64,000 bases of DNA from the NCBI RefSeq assembly GCF_041146875.1, contig NZ_JBFRXP010000009.1, positions 1-64,000 on the forward strand, in the 5' to 3' direction. The translations under genes and the position numbers were made by a program. A model generated the notes under the pieces. It was given only the letters and a program-made list of their open reading frames with translations, was not told the DNA's origin and ran no database searches. Positions 33,399 to 42,417 of the stretch are shown here, piece after piece; within the stretch, counting starts at the first letter, position 1; each line of letters begins with the position of its first letter. The DNA comes from Igneacidithiobacillus sp041146875 (GTDB taxonomy: Bacteria > Pseudomonadota > Gammaproteobacteria > Acidithiobacillales > Acidithiobacillaceae).

Positions 33399-34175
33399 AT
33401 GGCAGACCTATTGCAAATCGGTAATCGCAGTTTTCACTCGCGCTTGCTGGTGGGTACTGGAAAATACAAGGATTTTCAGGAAACCCGCGCGGCCCTCGAT
33501 GCTGCTGGCGTCGAGATTGTTACCGTCGCACTGCGGCGCGTGAATCTGGGCCAGCATGCCGGCGAGGAAAACCTGTTAGACCACCTTCCGGCCGATCATT
33601 TCACCATCCTGCCCAATACCGCTGGCTGTTATACCGCAGAAGATGCCGTGCGTACCTGCCGTCTGGCACGCGAGCTGGGCGACTGGACCCTGGTGAAGCT
33701 GGAGGTGTTGGGTGATCCGCAAACCCTTTTCCCCGACATGCGCCAGACCTTTCAGGCGGCCGAGACCCTGATCGCCGAAGGTTTTGAGGTGATGGTCTAC
33801 AGCAATGACGACCCCGTCGCCTGCAAGGCCTTTGCCGAGATGGGTTGCGTTGCCGTAATGCCGCTGGCGGCGCCCATTGGCTCCGGCCTCGGCATTCGTA
33901 ACCCCTACAATCTGCGCATTATTCTCGAACAAGCAACGGTACCAATTTTGGTCGATGCTGGCGTGGGTACCGCCTCGGATGTGGCGGTTGCCATGGAGCT
34001 AGGCTGCGATGGCGTGTTGCTCAACACCGCCATCGCCGGCGCCAAGGATCCCATCCTCATGGCCGAGGCCATGCGCCTTGGGGTGGAAGCGGGGCGCAAG
34101 GCGTTTCTTGCTGGACGGATGCCCCGCCGCCTCTACGCCAATGCCAGCAGCCCCTTGGAAGGAACCTTCTTTTGA
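33399..34175 (+). CDS. thiG: Thiazole synthase ThiG (258 aa)
   Basis: Forms thiazole phosphate from DXP, dehydroglycine and ThiS thiocarboxylate. Typical segments: SRLLVGTGKYKDF, LPNTAGCYTAEDAVRT, DWTLVKLEVLGDP with the Schiff-base Lys, PLAAPIGSGLGIRNPYNL, VDAGVGTASDVAVAMELGCDGVLLNTAIAGA. Full length. The stop overlaps the next start (TTGA). Confidence 0.96.
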   Translation: MADLLQIGNRSFHSRLLVGTGKYKDFQETRAALDAAGVEIVTVALRRVNLGQHAGEENLLDHLPADHFTILPNTAGCYTAEDAVRTCRLARELGDWTLVKLEVLGDPQTLFPDMRQTFQAAETLIAEGFEVMVYSNDDPVACKAFAEMGCVAVMPLAAPIGSGLGIRNPYNLRIILEQATVPILVDAGVGTASDVAVAMELGCDGVLLNTAIAGAKDPILMAEAMRLGVEAGRKAFLAGRMPRRLYANASSPLEGTFF

Positions 34176-34750
34176 GCCCGGAGGATGGCCTCGATTATGC
34201 GCGTCAGGCGCCCTTGGATCGCGAGTTTCTAGAGTCCATCGAGCGTCTGGTGATGGATCAGGTGCCGTTGGGTACGCCGCCGGCCTACGCTGATGACTGG
34301 GAAGAAACCGAACGTCTGATTGCGCGCCTGGCTGATCGCGGTGTTGCTACCCGTCTGGAGCATGTCTTCGATGAGCAGGGCATGCGCTGGCGGGTCTATC
34401 TGGATTGGCAGGACCCCATCAGCTTCGAATGGCAGATGGTGGAGGTCGACGAGAGCAACGCCGCCAGCGCCGTCACGCGTGCGGCCCTGGTCTGGTACTA
34501 CCAGCAAGAAGTGAGTGCGGCCACTGCCCAGCCGCCAGACCCTTGGTCCTATTTTGAAGTGGTGGAACGCCTGAGCATGATCCGCGAGCTCTTCAATCGC
34601 TCCCTGGAGGAACACCCGGTGCTAGGCGCCGAGGTGGAACTGCAAAAGCGCTTTCGCGAAGCGCAGGAAAAAATCAACGCCCTCTATGAATTGGCTGGGC
34701 AGATCTTCGACCAGCGTCTCGACAGCCCCAAACCTGGCATGATGCATTAA
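34172..34750 (+). CDS. Conserved hypothetical protein (192 aa)
   Basis: No family recognised. It starts at TTG overlapping the thiG stop by 4 nt, so it is probably coupled to it. The protein is acidic and soluble, with helical C-terminal coiled-coil-like segments (VELQKRFREAQEKINALYELAGQIF) and a Trp-rich middle (RWRVYLDWQDPISFEWQMVEV). It ends 7 bp before mpl. Confidence 0.7.
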   Translation: MSPEDGLDYARQAPLDREFLESIERLVMDQVPLGTPPAYADDWEETERLIARLADRGVATRLEHVFDEQGMRWRVYLDWQDPISFEWQMVEVDESNAASAVTRAALVWYYQQEVSAATAQPPDPWSYFEVVERLSMIRELFNRSLEEHPVLGAEVELQKRFREAQEKINALYELAGQIFDQRLDSPKPGMMH

Positions 34751-34757
34751 GTCTTTC

Positions 34758-36107
34758 ATGCGCATCCATATCCTTGGCATTTGTGGCACCTTCATGGCCA
34801 GCTTGGCCTTGCTCGCCCGAGCCGCTGGGCATGAGGTCTCGGGTGTCGACGCGCAGGCCTATCCACCCATGTCGGATCTGCTGGCGCGCGAAGGCATCGC
34901 GGTAGAGGAGGGCTATGATCGCGGTCTGCCCGATCCGCTGCCCGACTTGGTGGTCATCGGCAATGCCCTGTCGCGCGGAAATCCTCAAGTAGAATTGGTG
35001 CTACGTTTGGGGCTGCCGTATCACTCCGGCGCCGAGTGGCTGGCGCAGGAGATTCTGAGCGGGCGCTGGGTCTTGGCCGTGGCGGGTACCCATGGCAAAA
35101 GCAGCACCAGTGCCATGCTTACCTGGATTTTGGAGTATGCCGGACTAGAACCGGGCTTTCTCGTGGGTGCAGAGCTCAACAACTTCGCCAATTCGGCGCG
35201 CCTTACCGATAGCCCCTTTTTTGTCATCGAAGCGGATGAGTACGATACGGCCTTCTTTGATAAGCGTGCCAAGTTTGTCCACTACCATCCACGCACGCTC
35301 ATTCTCAACAACCTCGAATACGATCATGCCGATATTTACCCTGATTTGGCGGCCATCGAAACCCAGTTTCATTATCTCATTCGTACTGTCCCCGATAACG
35401 GGCTGATATTGCGCCCGGCTTCGGACGCAGCTCTGGAACGCGTCTGGCAACGGGGGCACTGGACGCCGGAACTTCTTTTCGGCGATGAGGCCGGCTGGCA
35501 TGTCCGCTTGGAGTCTGCAGATGCCAGTCAATTTAGCATCTGGAATGGGCAAGAACGCCAAGGCGAAGTCCAATGGCAGGCGATGGGCGAATTCAACGCA
35601 CAAAATGCCCTCGCCGCCATTCTGGCTGCGCGTCATGCCGGCGTGCCGATGGCTAGCAGTTGTGCCGCACTCGCCGAATACCGTGGATTGCGGCGCCGAC
35701 TGGAGCTGCGCGGAACCGTCCGTGATATCGCCGTCTATGATGATTTTGCCCACCATCCCACTGCCATTGCGAAAACGATTGCGGCCCTGCACAGCCGGGT
35801 TGGAGCGCAGACCCGCATCCTCGCGGTATTGGAACCGCGCTCCAACACCATGAAACTGGGTATCCACGAAAAAACCCTAGGGCCGAGCTTGGCCGAAGCG
35901 GACACGGCTTTTCTCTATGTGCCAGCGGACTTGGGCTGGAACCCGGAAAATGCCCTACCTGATGCGCAGGTATATCGGGATTTCGACGCGCTGATTGCCG
36001 CCGTGGTAGCGGAGGCGCGCCCCGGCGACCAAATTCTGGTGATGAGTAATGGCGGCTTTGGCGGTATTCATGGTCGCTTGCTGCAAGCCTTGGAGAAACG
36101 TGCATGA
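34758..36107 (+). CDS. mpl: Mpl murein tripeptide ligase (449 aa)
   Basis: UDP-N-acetylmuramate:L-alanyl-gamma-D-glutamyl-meso-DAP ligase; reattaches recycled murein tripeptide to UDP-MurNAc. N-terminal Rossmann start MRIHILGICGTFMASLALLA with the Mpl-type CGTFM, P-loop GTHGKSS at 110-116, DEYDTAFFDKRAKFVHY and DDFAHHPTA complete the Mur-ligase signature. Its stop overlaps the ubiX start (ATGA). Confidence 0.95.
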   Translation: MRIHILGICGTFMASLALLARAAGHEVSGVDAQAYPPMSDLLAREGIAVEEGYDRGLPDPLPDLVVIGNALSRGNPQVELVLRLGLPYHSGAEWLAQEILSGRWVLAVAGTHGKSSTSAMLTWILEYAGLEPGFLVGAELNNFANSARLTDSPFFVIEADEYDTAFFDKRAKFVHYHPRTLILNNLEYDHADIYPDLAAIETQFHYLIRTVPDNGLILRPASDAALERVWQRGHWTPELLFGDEAGWHVRLESADASQFSIWNGQERQGEVQWQAMGEFNAQNALAAILAARHAGVPMASSCAALAEYRGLRRRLELRGTVRDIAVYDDFAHHPTAIAKTIAALHSRVGAQTRILAVLEPRSNTMKLGIHEKTLGPSLAEADTAFLYVPADLGWNPENALPDAQVYRDFDALIAAVVAEARPGDQILVMSNGGFGGIHGRLLQALEKRA

Positions 36108-36727
36108 GTAATCGACGTCGTCTGGGCCTGGCCATTACTGGCGCTTCGGGAGCCGTATACGGCCTGCGCCTGCTACGCCACCTGCTGGCCAACGATGCAG
36201 AAATTCATTTGGTAGTTTCGGCGGCAGCACGGGTGGTATTTCGGGAAGAATTGGGTCTGCAGTTGCCCGGCCGTCCCGAAGATCTTGCCACTAGCCTGCG
36301 CGCGGAGGCTGGCGTGAGTAGTGGCGAGTTACACGTCTACGCGCAAGAAGACTGGTTTTCGCCTTTGGCGTCTGGCTCGCATGCGCCGGAGGCACTGGTA
36401 ATTTGCCCCTGCTCCGGTGGAAGTCTGGCGGCGATTGCCCAGGGCATCTCCAACAATCTCATCGAGCGCGCCGCTGATGTCATGCTGAAAGAGGGAAAAA
36501 AGCTCATCCTCGTGCCGCGCGAGAGCCCGGTCTCTGCCATTCATCTGGAGAACATGCTCAAGCTGGCGCGCCTTGGGGTGTGCATCCTGCCCGCCAGCCC
36601 GGGCTTCTACCATCGCCCGCAAAGCATCGATGATTTGGTAGATTTTGTGGTTGCGCGCATTCTCGATCAACTCGCCATCGAGCGCAGTATTGGGCCGCGT
36701 TGGGGCAGTCCTGCGCCGGGTTCTTAG
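36104..36727 (+). CDS. ubiX: UbiX flavin prenyltransferase (207 aa)
   Basis: Makes prenylated FMN, the cofactor of UbiD decarboxylases in ubiquinone synthesis. Sequence opens AITGASGAVYGLRLLRHLL; CPCSGGSLAAIAQGISNNLIERAADVMLKE and LVPRESPVSAIHLENMLKLA are strongly conserved family segments. It overlaps mpl at its start and overlaps the convergent mlaF-like gene by 4 nt at its end. Confidence 0.95.
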   Translation: MSNRRRLGLAITGASGAVYGLRLLRHLLANDAEIHLVVSAAARVVFREELGLQLPGRPEDLATSLRAEAGVSSGELHVYAQEDWFSPLASGSHAPEALVICPCSGGSLAAIAQGISNNLIERAADVMLKEGKKLILVPRESPVSAIHLENMLKLARLGVCILPASPGFYHRPQSIDDLVDFVVARILDQLAIERSIGPRWGSPAPGS

Positions 36728-37515
36728 CGCGACGACAATTGAGCGTTTGGTAAATTCTGCAATAAACGCTCGCCGCGACTGCCGTGGAAGAAGTTGCGCA
36801 CGTAAGGATCATCCACTTGCGCCACTTCCTGCAGGGGACCAATACTCAGTACCTTGCCACCAGACAGAACGCCGACGCGGTCGGCGGTAGCAGCAATGCT
36901 CTCCAGGTCGTGGCTGATCATGACCACGGTTAGGCCGATATCTGCCTGAATCTGTCGCAACAAGCGGTCAAAATCGGCAGCGGCGATGGGGTCGAGTCCG
37001 GAAGTGGGCTCATCCAGGAACAAAATCTCGGCGTCCAGGGCGAGGGCGCGGGCCAGGGCCACCCGTTTCACCATGCCGCCGGAGAGTTCGGCAGGTAACT
37101 TGTCTGCATCTTCCGGCTGCAAACCCACCATTTGCAACTTGAGTGCCACTAAGGCGCAAATATCTTCCTTGCGAAAACCGCCCCATTCGCGCAAGGGGAA
37201 GGCGATGTTTTCAAATACGGTCAGGGCACTGAACAACGCGCCTAGCTGAAACAATACCCCCCAGCGCTGCCGCAAAATACGCCCAGCCTTGCTATCTAGC
37301 CGGGCAAGAGACTGCCCAAAAATCTCAATTGTCCCCTCGGCTATAGGGTTGAGGCCAATGATGCTGCGCAAGAGAGTGGTCTTGCCGCTACCACTGCCGC
37401 CGACGATGGCGAGGATCTCCCCAGTATTCACTTCGAGATCTAAGTGGCGATGTATCCAGCGGCTGCCAAAGCGGGTACCGAGGTCCTGACAGCGGATGAT
37501 CACTTCTCCGCTCAT
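36724..37515 (-). CDS. mlaF: MlaF-type ABC ATPase (263 aa)
   Basis: ATPase of an MCE/Mla-type phospholipid transporter. Walker A GGSGSGKTT, signature LSGGM (variant ending Met, as in MlaF relatives), Walker B EILFLDEPTSGLD and switch His in MISHD. It is the last gene of a six-gene minus-strand chain and overlaps the permease gene by 4 nt. mlaD/MCE and mlaC genes are not in the window. Confidence 0.88.
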   Translation of the reverse strand: MSGEVIIRCQDLGTRFGSRWIHRHLDLEVNTGEILAIVGGSGSGKTTLLRSIIGLNPIAEGTIEIFGQSLARLDSKAGRILRQRWGVLFQLGALFSALTVFENIAFPLREWGGFRKEDICALVALKLQMVGLQPEDADKLPAELSGGMVKRVALARALALDAEILFLDEPTSGLDPIAAADFDRLLRQIQADIGLTVVMISHDLESIAATADRVGVLSGGKVLSIGPLQEVAQVDDPYVRNFFHGSRGERLLQNLPNAQLSSR

Positions 37516-38639
37516 GATGGCGTTAATCCCACATTGGCGAAGATGACGGCGAGGATGGCGTCAATGACGATGACCAGAGTGATGGACAGAACCACGGAAT
37601 TGGTAGTCTCGCGACTAAGGCTATTGGTGTCGGCCTTGACCCGCAGGCCGTGATAGCCGCTCACCCAAGCAATCAGGATGCCATAGAGTACACCTTTGAT
37701 AATGCCTAGCCAGAAATTGAAGGGGGGCACCATGACGGGGAGCTCGCGCAGAAAAAAATCTGGGCCGATGTTGAGACTAAAATCAGAGATCAGCAACGCG
37801 CCAAAAAGTCCCATCAAGTCGGTCCAGATGACCAACAGCGGCATGACGATGGCCAGCGCAATGACCTTGGGCAGTACCAGCCGCTGCACTGGCGATACGC
37901 CAAAGGTTTGCAAGGCATCCAGCTCTTGGGTCACGCGCATCGCACCAATCTGTGCGGTAAATGCTGAGCCCGAGCGACCGGCAATGATGATGGCGGCAAG
38001 CATTGGGCCAAATTCGCGCAGGATGCTGATGCCGGCGATGCTGATGACATAGATATTGGCGCCGTAGCTGGCGAGGGTGGGTGCCGACTGATACGTGATA
38101 ACGATGCCGATCAGAAAGCCGATCAGGGAGAGGATGGGTAGCGAGTCAGGCCCGGTTTTGACGATGGTTGCGGAAATTTCTTTCCAGGGAAAATGCGCCG
38201 GACGACCCAGGGCGTAGAAAAATTCCTGTAACAGATTGCCCCAAAGCAGAAAAAGTCCCCAAAGATCGTTAAGAATAGAAACGATGTACGCCCCGAGCCG
38301 ATCGAGGAGGGCAAAGATGCCGAGCACGCGATGTTTGGGGTGTAGGGGTTGGGTCTGCGCCAGTCGTTCGAATAATGGGCGGTGCTGCTCGCGAATTTGT
38401 AGGTGTTCGGGAAAGCGACGCCCCCAACTGCGCCAAATCAGCAAGGCGCCGAGATTGTCGAGTTTTTCGATCTCGTCCAGATTCCAAGACTTTCCTGCAC
38501 CCAGCCGGGCCAATTCGTGTTCGATTTTGGCGAGCCGTCGAGACATCTGCGTCAGGGTCCATAACCCCTGCAGATGCAGGGTATCACCCTCAACGCGCCA
38601 GCTCGCAGTAGTGGAGTTTTCTAGGCTGGCGCTACTCAT
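37512..38639 (-). CDS. mlaE: MlaE-type permease with STAS-like N-terminus (375 aa)
   Basis: Membrane subunit of the same transporter. The first ~110 residues (RVEGDTLHLQGLWTL, IEKLDNLGALLIWRSWG) resemble a STAS domain, a common N-terminal fusion in this family. The rest is the MlaE/YrbE domain with SLIGFLIGIVITYQSAPTL, LREFGPMLAAIIIAGRSGSAF, IGAMRVTQELDAL. Start ATG follows 8 bp after the end of the EEP gene. Confidence 0.88.
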   Translation of the reverse strand: MSSASLENSTTASWRVEGDTLHLQGLWTLTQMSRRLAKIEHELARLGAGKSWNLDEIEKLDNLGALLIWRSWGRRFPEHLQIREQHRPLFERLAQTQPLHPKHRVLGIFALLDRLGAYIVSILNDLWGLFLLWGNLLQEFFYALGRPAHFPWKEISATIVKTGPDSLPILSLIGFLIGIVITYQSAPTLASYGANIYVISIAGISILREFGPMLAAIIIAGRSGSAFTAQIGAMRVTQELDALQTFGVSPVQRLVLPKVIALAIVMPLLVIWTDLMGLFGALLISDFSLNIGPDFFLRELPVMVPPFNFWLGIIKGVLYGILIAWVSGYHGLRVKADTNSLSRETTNSVVLSITLVIVIDAILAVIFANVGLTPS

Positions 38640-38647
38640 GTCCTGGG

Positions 38648-39460
38648 CTATACTCGCAAATCATTGGGCTTTGGACAGTATGCCTGTTGCACCGCATTTT
38701 CCCAAGCATCATCCCGCCACTGCAAGCGCGCCATGAGGGGAAGGTGGTCGGAGCGTTGCTCGGCACAAGTCCAGACTTCGGCAAAGCGGAGTTCGTCACT
38801 GATCAGGATATGATCAAACCGCCACTGTGGTGACCAACTCGGGAAGGTGGCGGGTTGCGCGCTGGGGGACTGCAATCCGCCCGTATCACGTAAGCAGCGC
38901 AGCTCGTTGGAGTCCTGCCCGCAGTTCAGATCACCCAGCAGAATCGTCGGCATTTCGCTACGCAAAAAGGGCAGAAGCTGGCGCACTTGTCGCATTCGAC
39001 CAGGCTTGGCCAGGGCCAGATGGGTGATCAACACCTGCACGGGACGCCCCTGGACTTCGATGGCCGCCCGTAGCAGCCCGCGCCCCTTCAGTGTGCCCTG
39101 AAAGGCATGGCGCTCCACCTCGATAATCGGCCAGCGCGAGAGCAGACTGTTGCTGTGTTGCGCGATGTCGCCCCAATCGCGCGTGCGTTGCTGGGTCCAG
39201 TAGGGCGTACCGATATGTTCGGCCAAAAATGCCGCCTGATTAAGATACTGACTACGAAAGGAGCCAGCATCAACCTCATTTAGGCCAACGATATCCATGC
39301 CACGCAGGCGCGCAGCAATCTCTTCCAAGTTACGCAGACTTTGTTGATGCGGCAAAAGATATCGCCAGCTATGGGAGAGAACATGATGTTGACGATGGGA
39401 ACCGATACCCACTTGGGCGTTCTGTGTGGCAACGAGAAAACTGGATGCCTCAGTCGCCAT
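38648..39460 (-). CDS. Endonuclease/exonuclease/phosphatase-family protein (270 aa)
   Basis: EEP fold: VGLNEVDAGSFRSQY carries the metal-binding Glu, VLITHLALAKPGRMRQVRQL, ILLGDLNCGQDSNEL and FDHILISDEL then RSDHLPLMARL with the catalytic His. The substrate may be a phospholipid, a phosphodiester or DNA; its place beside mlaFE suggests a membrane-linked role, which is inference. Start ATG overlaps the end of the upstream gene by 11 nt. Confidence 0.82.
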   Translation of the reverse strand: MATEASSFLVATQNAQVGIGSHRQHHVLSHSWRYLLPHQQSLRNLEEIAARLRGMDIVGLNEVDAGSFRSQYLNQAAFLAEHIGTPYWTQQRTRDWGDIAQHSNSLLSRWPIIEVERHAFQGTLKGRGLLRAAIEVQGRPVQVLITHLALAKPGRMRQVRQLLPFLRSEMPTILLGDLNCGQDSNELRCLRDTGGLQSPSAQPATFPSWSPQWRFDHILISDELRFAEVWTCAEQRSDHLPLMARLQWRDDAWENAVQQAYCPKPNDLRV

Positions 39461-39779
39461 CAATAGCCAACTCGCGCGGGGCACCATCCTGATCCTCTAC
39501 AGCCAGGGTCAGCACCCCTTTTTCCGCCTCTGCCATACGAAAATACCAAAGCGCTATCTCTTTCGGTTCTGTTACGCCACCGAAACGCGCAAAGGGGGTT
39601 TCCTGCTGCTTTTGCATGGTCTGCACCAGCGCTGACCAGTCGCGATCGGTACCCAGATAGAGAAAGTATTCATCCAGGTTCTTGCTTACCCAGCCATTCC
39701 CGGCACCAGTTTGCAGCGCCGAGAGTAAATTCTGGGCCAAGGTGCGAGGGATTTTCAGGCTTTGGCGCAGCTCCGGCAT
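39450..39779 (-). CDS. Hypothetical soluble protein (109 aa)
   Basis: Not recognised. The ATG giving MPELRQSLKIPRTLAQ lies 25 bp inside the end of the moeB-like gene; the frame is open further up but without matching features. Contains GWVSKNLDEYFLYLGTDRDWSALVQTM. No membrane segment. It is placed in a chain of overlapping genes, so it is very likely expressed. Confidence 0.65.
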   Translation of the reverse strand: MPELRQSLKIPRTLAQNLLSALQTGAGNGWVSKNLDEYFLYLGTDRDWSALVQTMQKQQETPFARFGGVTEPKEIALWYFRMAEAEKGVLTLAVEDQDGAPRELAIDGD

Positions 39780-40516
39780 TGCGGGTCCTTTTGTAGCGAA
39801 ATGGTGCGAAAGCTGAGGTCGCCAGCATCCAGCAAGAGTAGCTTGCCAGCAATGGGCGAGGGCTGGCCAAGCAACAAGCGCATGGCCTCCAGCGCCTGTA
39901 GCGTGCCCAAGGTGCCAGTCAGGGCGCCAATTACCCCCAGGGTGGCGCAGCGATCCTCGTCGTCTTCCGCACCCTCGGGGTAGAGGCAGGCGTAACAGGG
40001 TGCCCCAGCCGAGCGAAAATCGAAGACCGCCAGTTGCCCACTCCAACGAATGGCAGCGGCACTGACCAGGGGCTTCCCTGCCTGATAGCAGGCGCGATTC
40101 ACCGCGTGGCGGGTGGCGAAATTATCGCTGCAATCCAGCACCAGATCGTAGCTTGGCAGTACGCTGGCGAGGAACTCCAGCGTCGCAGCTTGGTGGTACC
40201 TAAGAAACTCGACACCCGAGTTGCGCGCGCGCAGGTGCTGCGCTGCCGCTTCTACCTTGGGCCGATCTATGTCGGCTTCGGTATACAGAACCTGGCGCGG
40301 TAGATTGCTGAGCGAGACGATATCGGGGTCGCAGAGCCCGAGCGTCCCAATTCCGGCACCCGCCAGATACAAGCCAGCCGGGCAGCCCAGGCCACCCATG
40401 CCAATCAGCAGAACGCGCGCTTGTGCAAGGCGTTGTTGGCCGGTGAGGTCGATCTCGGAAAGGAGTATCTGCCGGGCATAGCGCAGCAGGCCCGCATCGT
40501 CGAGTTCAGGATTCAT
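39755..40516 (-). CDS. moeB: MoeB/ThiF-type adenylyltransferase (253 aa)
   Basis: E1-like enzyme that adenylates the Gly-Gly end of a ubiquitin-like sulfur carrier. RYARQILLSEIDLTGQQRL, the nucleotide-binding VLLIGMGGLGCPAGLYLAGAG, DNFATRHAVNRACYQAGKP, CYACLYPEG and the C-terminal CRSC Cys pair for zinc are present. No carrier gene is next to it; ThiS (33.1 kb) lacks a nearby thiF, so this protein may serve ThiS, MoaD, or both. Confidence 0.88.
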   Translation of the reverse strand: MNPELDDAGLLRYARQILLSEIDLTGQQRLAQARVLLIGMGGLGCPAGLYLAGAGIGTLGLCDPDIVSLSNLPRQVLYTEADIDRPKVEAAAQHLRARNSGVEFLRYHQAATLEFLASVLPSYDLVLDCSDNFATRHAVNRACYQAGKPLVSAAAIRWSGQLAVFDFRSAGAPCYACLYPEGAEDDEDRCATLGVIGALTGTLGTLQALEAMRLLLGQPSPIAGKLLLLDAGDLSFRTISLQKDPQCRSCAKA

Positions 40517-40946
40517 TGTAGAAATCGTAGTCGATGCGATTGTCACTCGTATCCATGCCGCGCTCCACCAGCAGAGAAGCACCGGAACGCAGCAAACGGG
40601 CATGATAGCGCTCGCGAATGGCATCCATCATCCACAGGATCTCGCTCGGGTGCCCGGTGCTTTTCCCCTGCACCAGATGGCGAATGTACAGGCAATCCTC
40701 ATCCACCTGAATCAGCAAGGGAACGGGCAGCTCCAAAGGCAGGACTTGTTTGTGCACAACCCAGTCCATGGGGGAGGGGGGGGTGCTGGCAGCAATACGC
40801 AGATCTACGCGAAAGTGACCACCACCCCCCGGCTGCTCTAGCAGCTCGCCGAAGTAGCCCTCGGCGAATCCCGCATGAACGATGATGCTGCGCCGAGCAA
40901 AGCGTGTAAAGAAACGATCGAGCAAGGAATCAGAACTTTCTAGCAT
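40506..40946 (-). CDS. Hypothetical protein, first gene of mla/moeB chain (146 aa)
   Basis: Not recognised. I use the ATG giving MLESSDSLLDRFFTRFARR; the frame is open upstream and no start has a clear ribosome site. No signal or membrane segment. It overlaps the moeB-like gene by 11 nt. Contains SIIVHAGFAEGYFGELLEQP and VLPLELPVPLLIQVDED. Confidence 0.6.
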   Translation of the reverse strand: MLESSDSLLDRFFTRFARRSIIVHAGFAEGYFGELLEQPGGGGHFRVDLRIAASTPPSPMDWVVHKQVLPLELPVPLLIQVDEDCLYIRHLVQGKSTGHPSEILWMMDAIRERYHARLLRSGASLLVERGMDTSDNRIDYDFYNES

Positions 40947-41319
40947 AGCGAAATAGTAGTCTAGCCCAGCCAAAAGTGCATCCTTGCACCTGCCTACGAT
41001 ATGCTGCCGATGGGCTTTGCTCCGCAGAGCGGTGGACACTTGCCCTGCGCCCTGCCTGAACCATTCATTAGTTCTTCCGTGGATAACCTGACATGATCAA
41101 GGGCTTTGCCGGCAGCGAAGGACTATCTGCATAGACTGCAAGCAAACGAGGATTTCAGTAATGGCTTTGATGCTTGTCTGTCCGCTCTGGAACGGCACGT
41201 CGATATGGCGGCAGATAGGATTGCGCGGCTAGGCTGACGATGGTGATCGCTTTCATCTCGAACATCGACGGCAAATTTTGCAATTTTTGCAGCTTGTGCG
41301 GAATACCGCGGCAGACTCC
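40947..41319. other. Intergenic with possible short remnant
   Basis: A 36-codon minus-strand frame (41155-41265) reads MFEMKAITIVSLAAQSYLPP and could be the fragment of a lost gene; it lacks support. The stretch holds the promoter side of the leftward chain and the downstream side of the AttH-like gene. No hairpin followed by T-run was seen. Confidence 0.35.
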
Positions 41320-42417
41320 TCAAAATCGCAAATTGCCGCCGTAGCCGGTCAGCTCCAGGTAGCCGCTGCCGATTTTTTCGTGATTCTTCGTCACGGCCTG
41401 CACTGCGCCCTCCCAATACACATTGCCGGTACTCTGTGTTGCGACAAACTCCTGGTTGTTCATCAGTGGCTGCAGGGTGAACTGTAGGCCGGGAATCGCC
41501 ACGCGCCAGGCCACGGGATAGCGATTGCCGGTTTTGGGCGAGTGCCAAAAGCGCAGTGGCTGCAAGTGGATTTGCTGGCGGTGCAGGTATTGGACCTTGC
41601 CATCGGCGTGTCGCCAAGTGCCCTCCAACCACAGTGCTTCACCATCCGCCTTGCGCATTTGAAAGAGCATCAGCGCGCCGCCGTGGACCAGATTGATGCC
41701 CATCCAATCCCAGCCCACGGCTTGCTTGGGCAGATAAGCCACCGACCATTCATGGTCGAGCCAGGCACTGCCGCGCACGTTTTCGTTCTGGTCACCAAGG
41801 CGCAGAGTGCCGCGTACCTGTAACTGCGGGATGCTGTAATAGTAACTGGCATTTTGCGGGTTTGGCCCTTTCTGGCTTACCCCGTGTGGTCCTTCCAGCA
41901 GGGGCGGCTGGGTGGCGTGAAAGCGCAGATCGTAGGCAATTTCTTTGCCGTCGACCTTGGCTACATAGTCCGAGCCATTCTGGCGCAACGACCAATGATC
42001 GATCCAGACATCGGTAGAATTCTCTTTCGCCCCCGCCAGTCCCATTCCCCCCCTGGCGATGCGTTGCGCGGTCAGCAGATGACCGATCTTGGGGTCACTG
42101 ATGGCCGCCTGTGCAAAATAGATCTGGCGGGGATTGAAGGCGCTGGGATTGTCCCAGACCTTGGGCGGGCGCAGACGAAAAAAAGTGACTTGAAAACCTA
42201 GCTCCTGGCCGGATGAATTGTGCAGGTGCCCGGTGATGTACCACCACTCCAAAGGAAATTTGGGGTGGCTACCAAAGGCATTGGGAAAATGCAGAGGCTG
42301 TAAAGTACTGACGCTGACTTGGGGTGTCGCCAGCTCGGGTAAGTTAGCTGGTGGCAGCGCGGCAATGGCGCGCACGGGTAGCCACAGGGCAAGGGCGGCA
42401 AGCGCTAGCCTATTCAT
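41320..42417 (-). CDS. AttH/CrtC-like lipocalin-fold exported protein (365 aa)
   Basis: Signal peptide (LALAALALWLPVRAIAA) then a large beta-rich domain: FPLEWWYITGHLHN, FFRLRPP, SAWLDHEWSVAYL, GWDWMGINLVHGGALMLFQMR and YPVAWRVAIPG are typical of the CrtC/AttH family (carotenoid hydratase-related, mostly uncharacterised). It overlaps the permease gene by 8 nt. With the two ABC genes upstream it forms an AttEFGH-like unit, probably envelope export or lipid modification. Confidence 0.85.
   Translation of the reverse strand: MNRLALAALALWLPVRAIAALPPANLPELATPQVSVSTLQPLHFPNAFGSHPKFPLEWWYITGHLHNSSGQELGFQVTFFRLRPPKVWDNPSAFNPRQIYFAQAAISDPKIGHLLTAQRIARGGMGLAGAKENSTDVWIDHWSLRQNGSDYVAKVDGKEIAYDLRFHATQPPLLEGPHGVSQKGPNPQNASYYYSIPQLQVRGTLRLGDQNENVRGSAWLDHEWSVAYLPKQAVGWDWMGINLVHGGALMLFQMRKADGEALWLEGTWRHADGKVQYLHRQQIHLQPLRFWHSPKTGNRYPVAWRVAIPGLQFTLQPLMNNQEFVATQSTGNVYWEGAVQAVTKNHEKIGSGYLELTGYGGNLRF

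Noticed and set aside
41155..41265. 36-codon minus-strand ORF after the AttH-like gene
   Set aside because: Too short, no ribosome site, no recognisable domain; noted only as a possible fragment.
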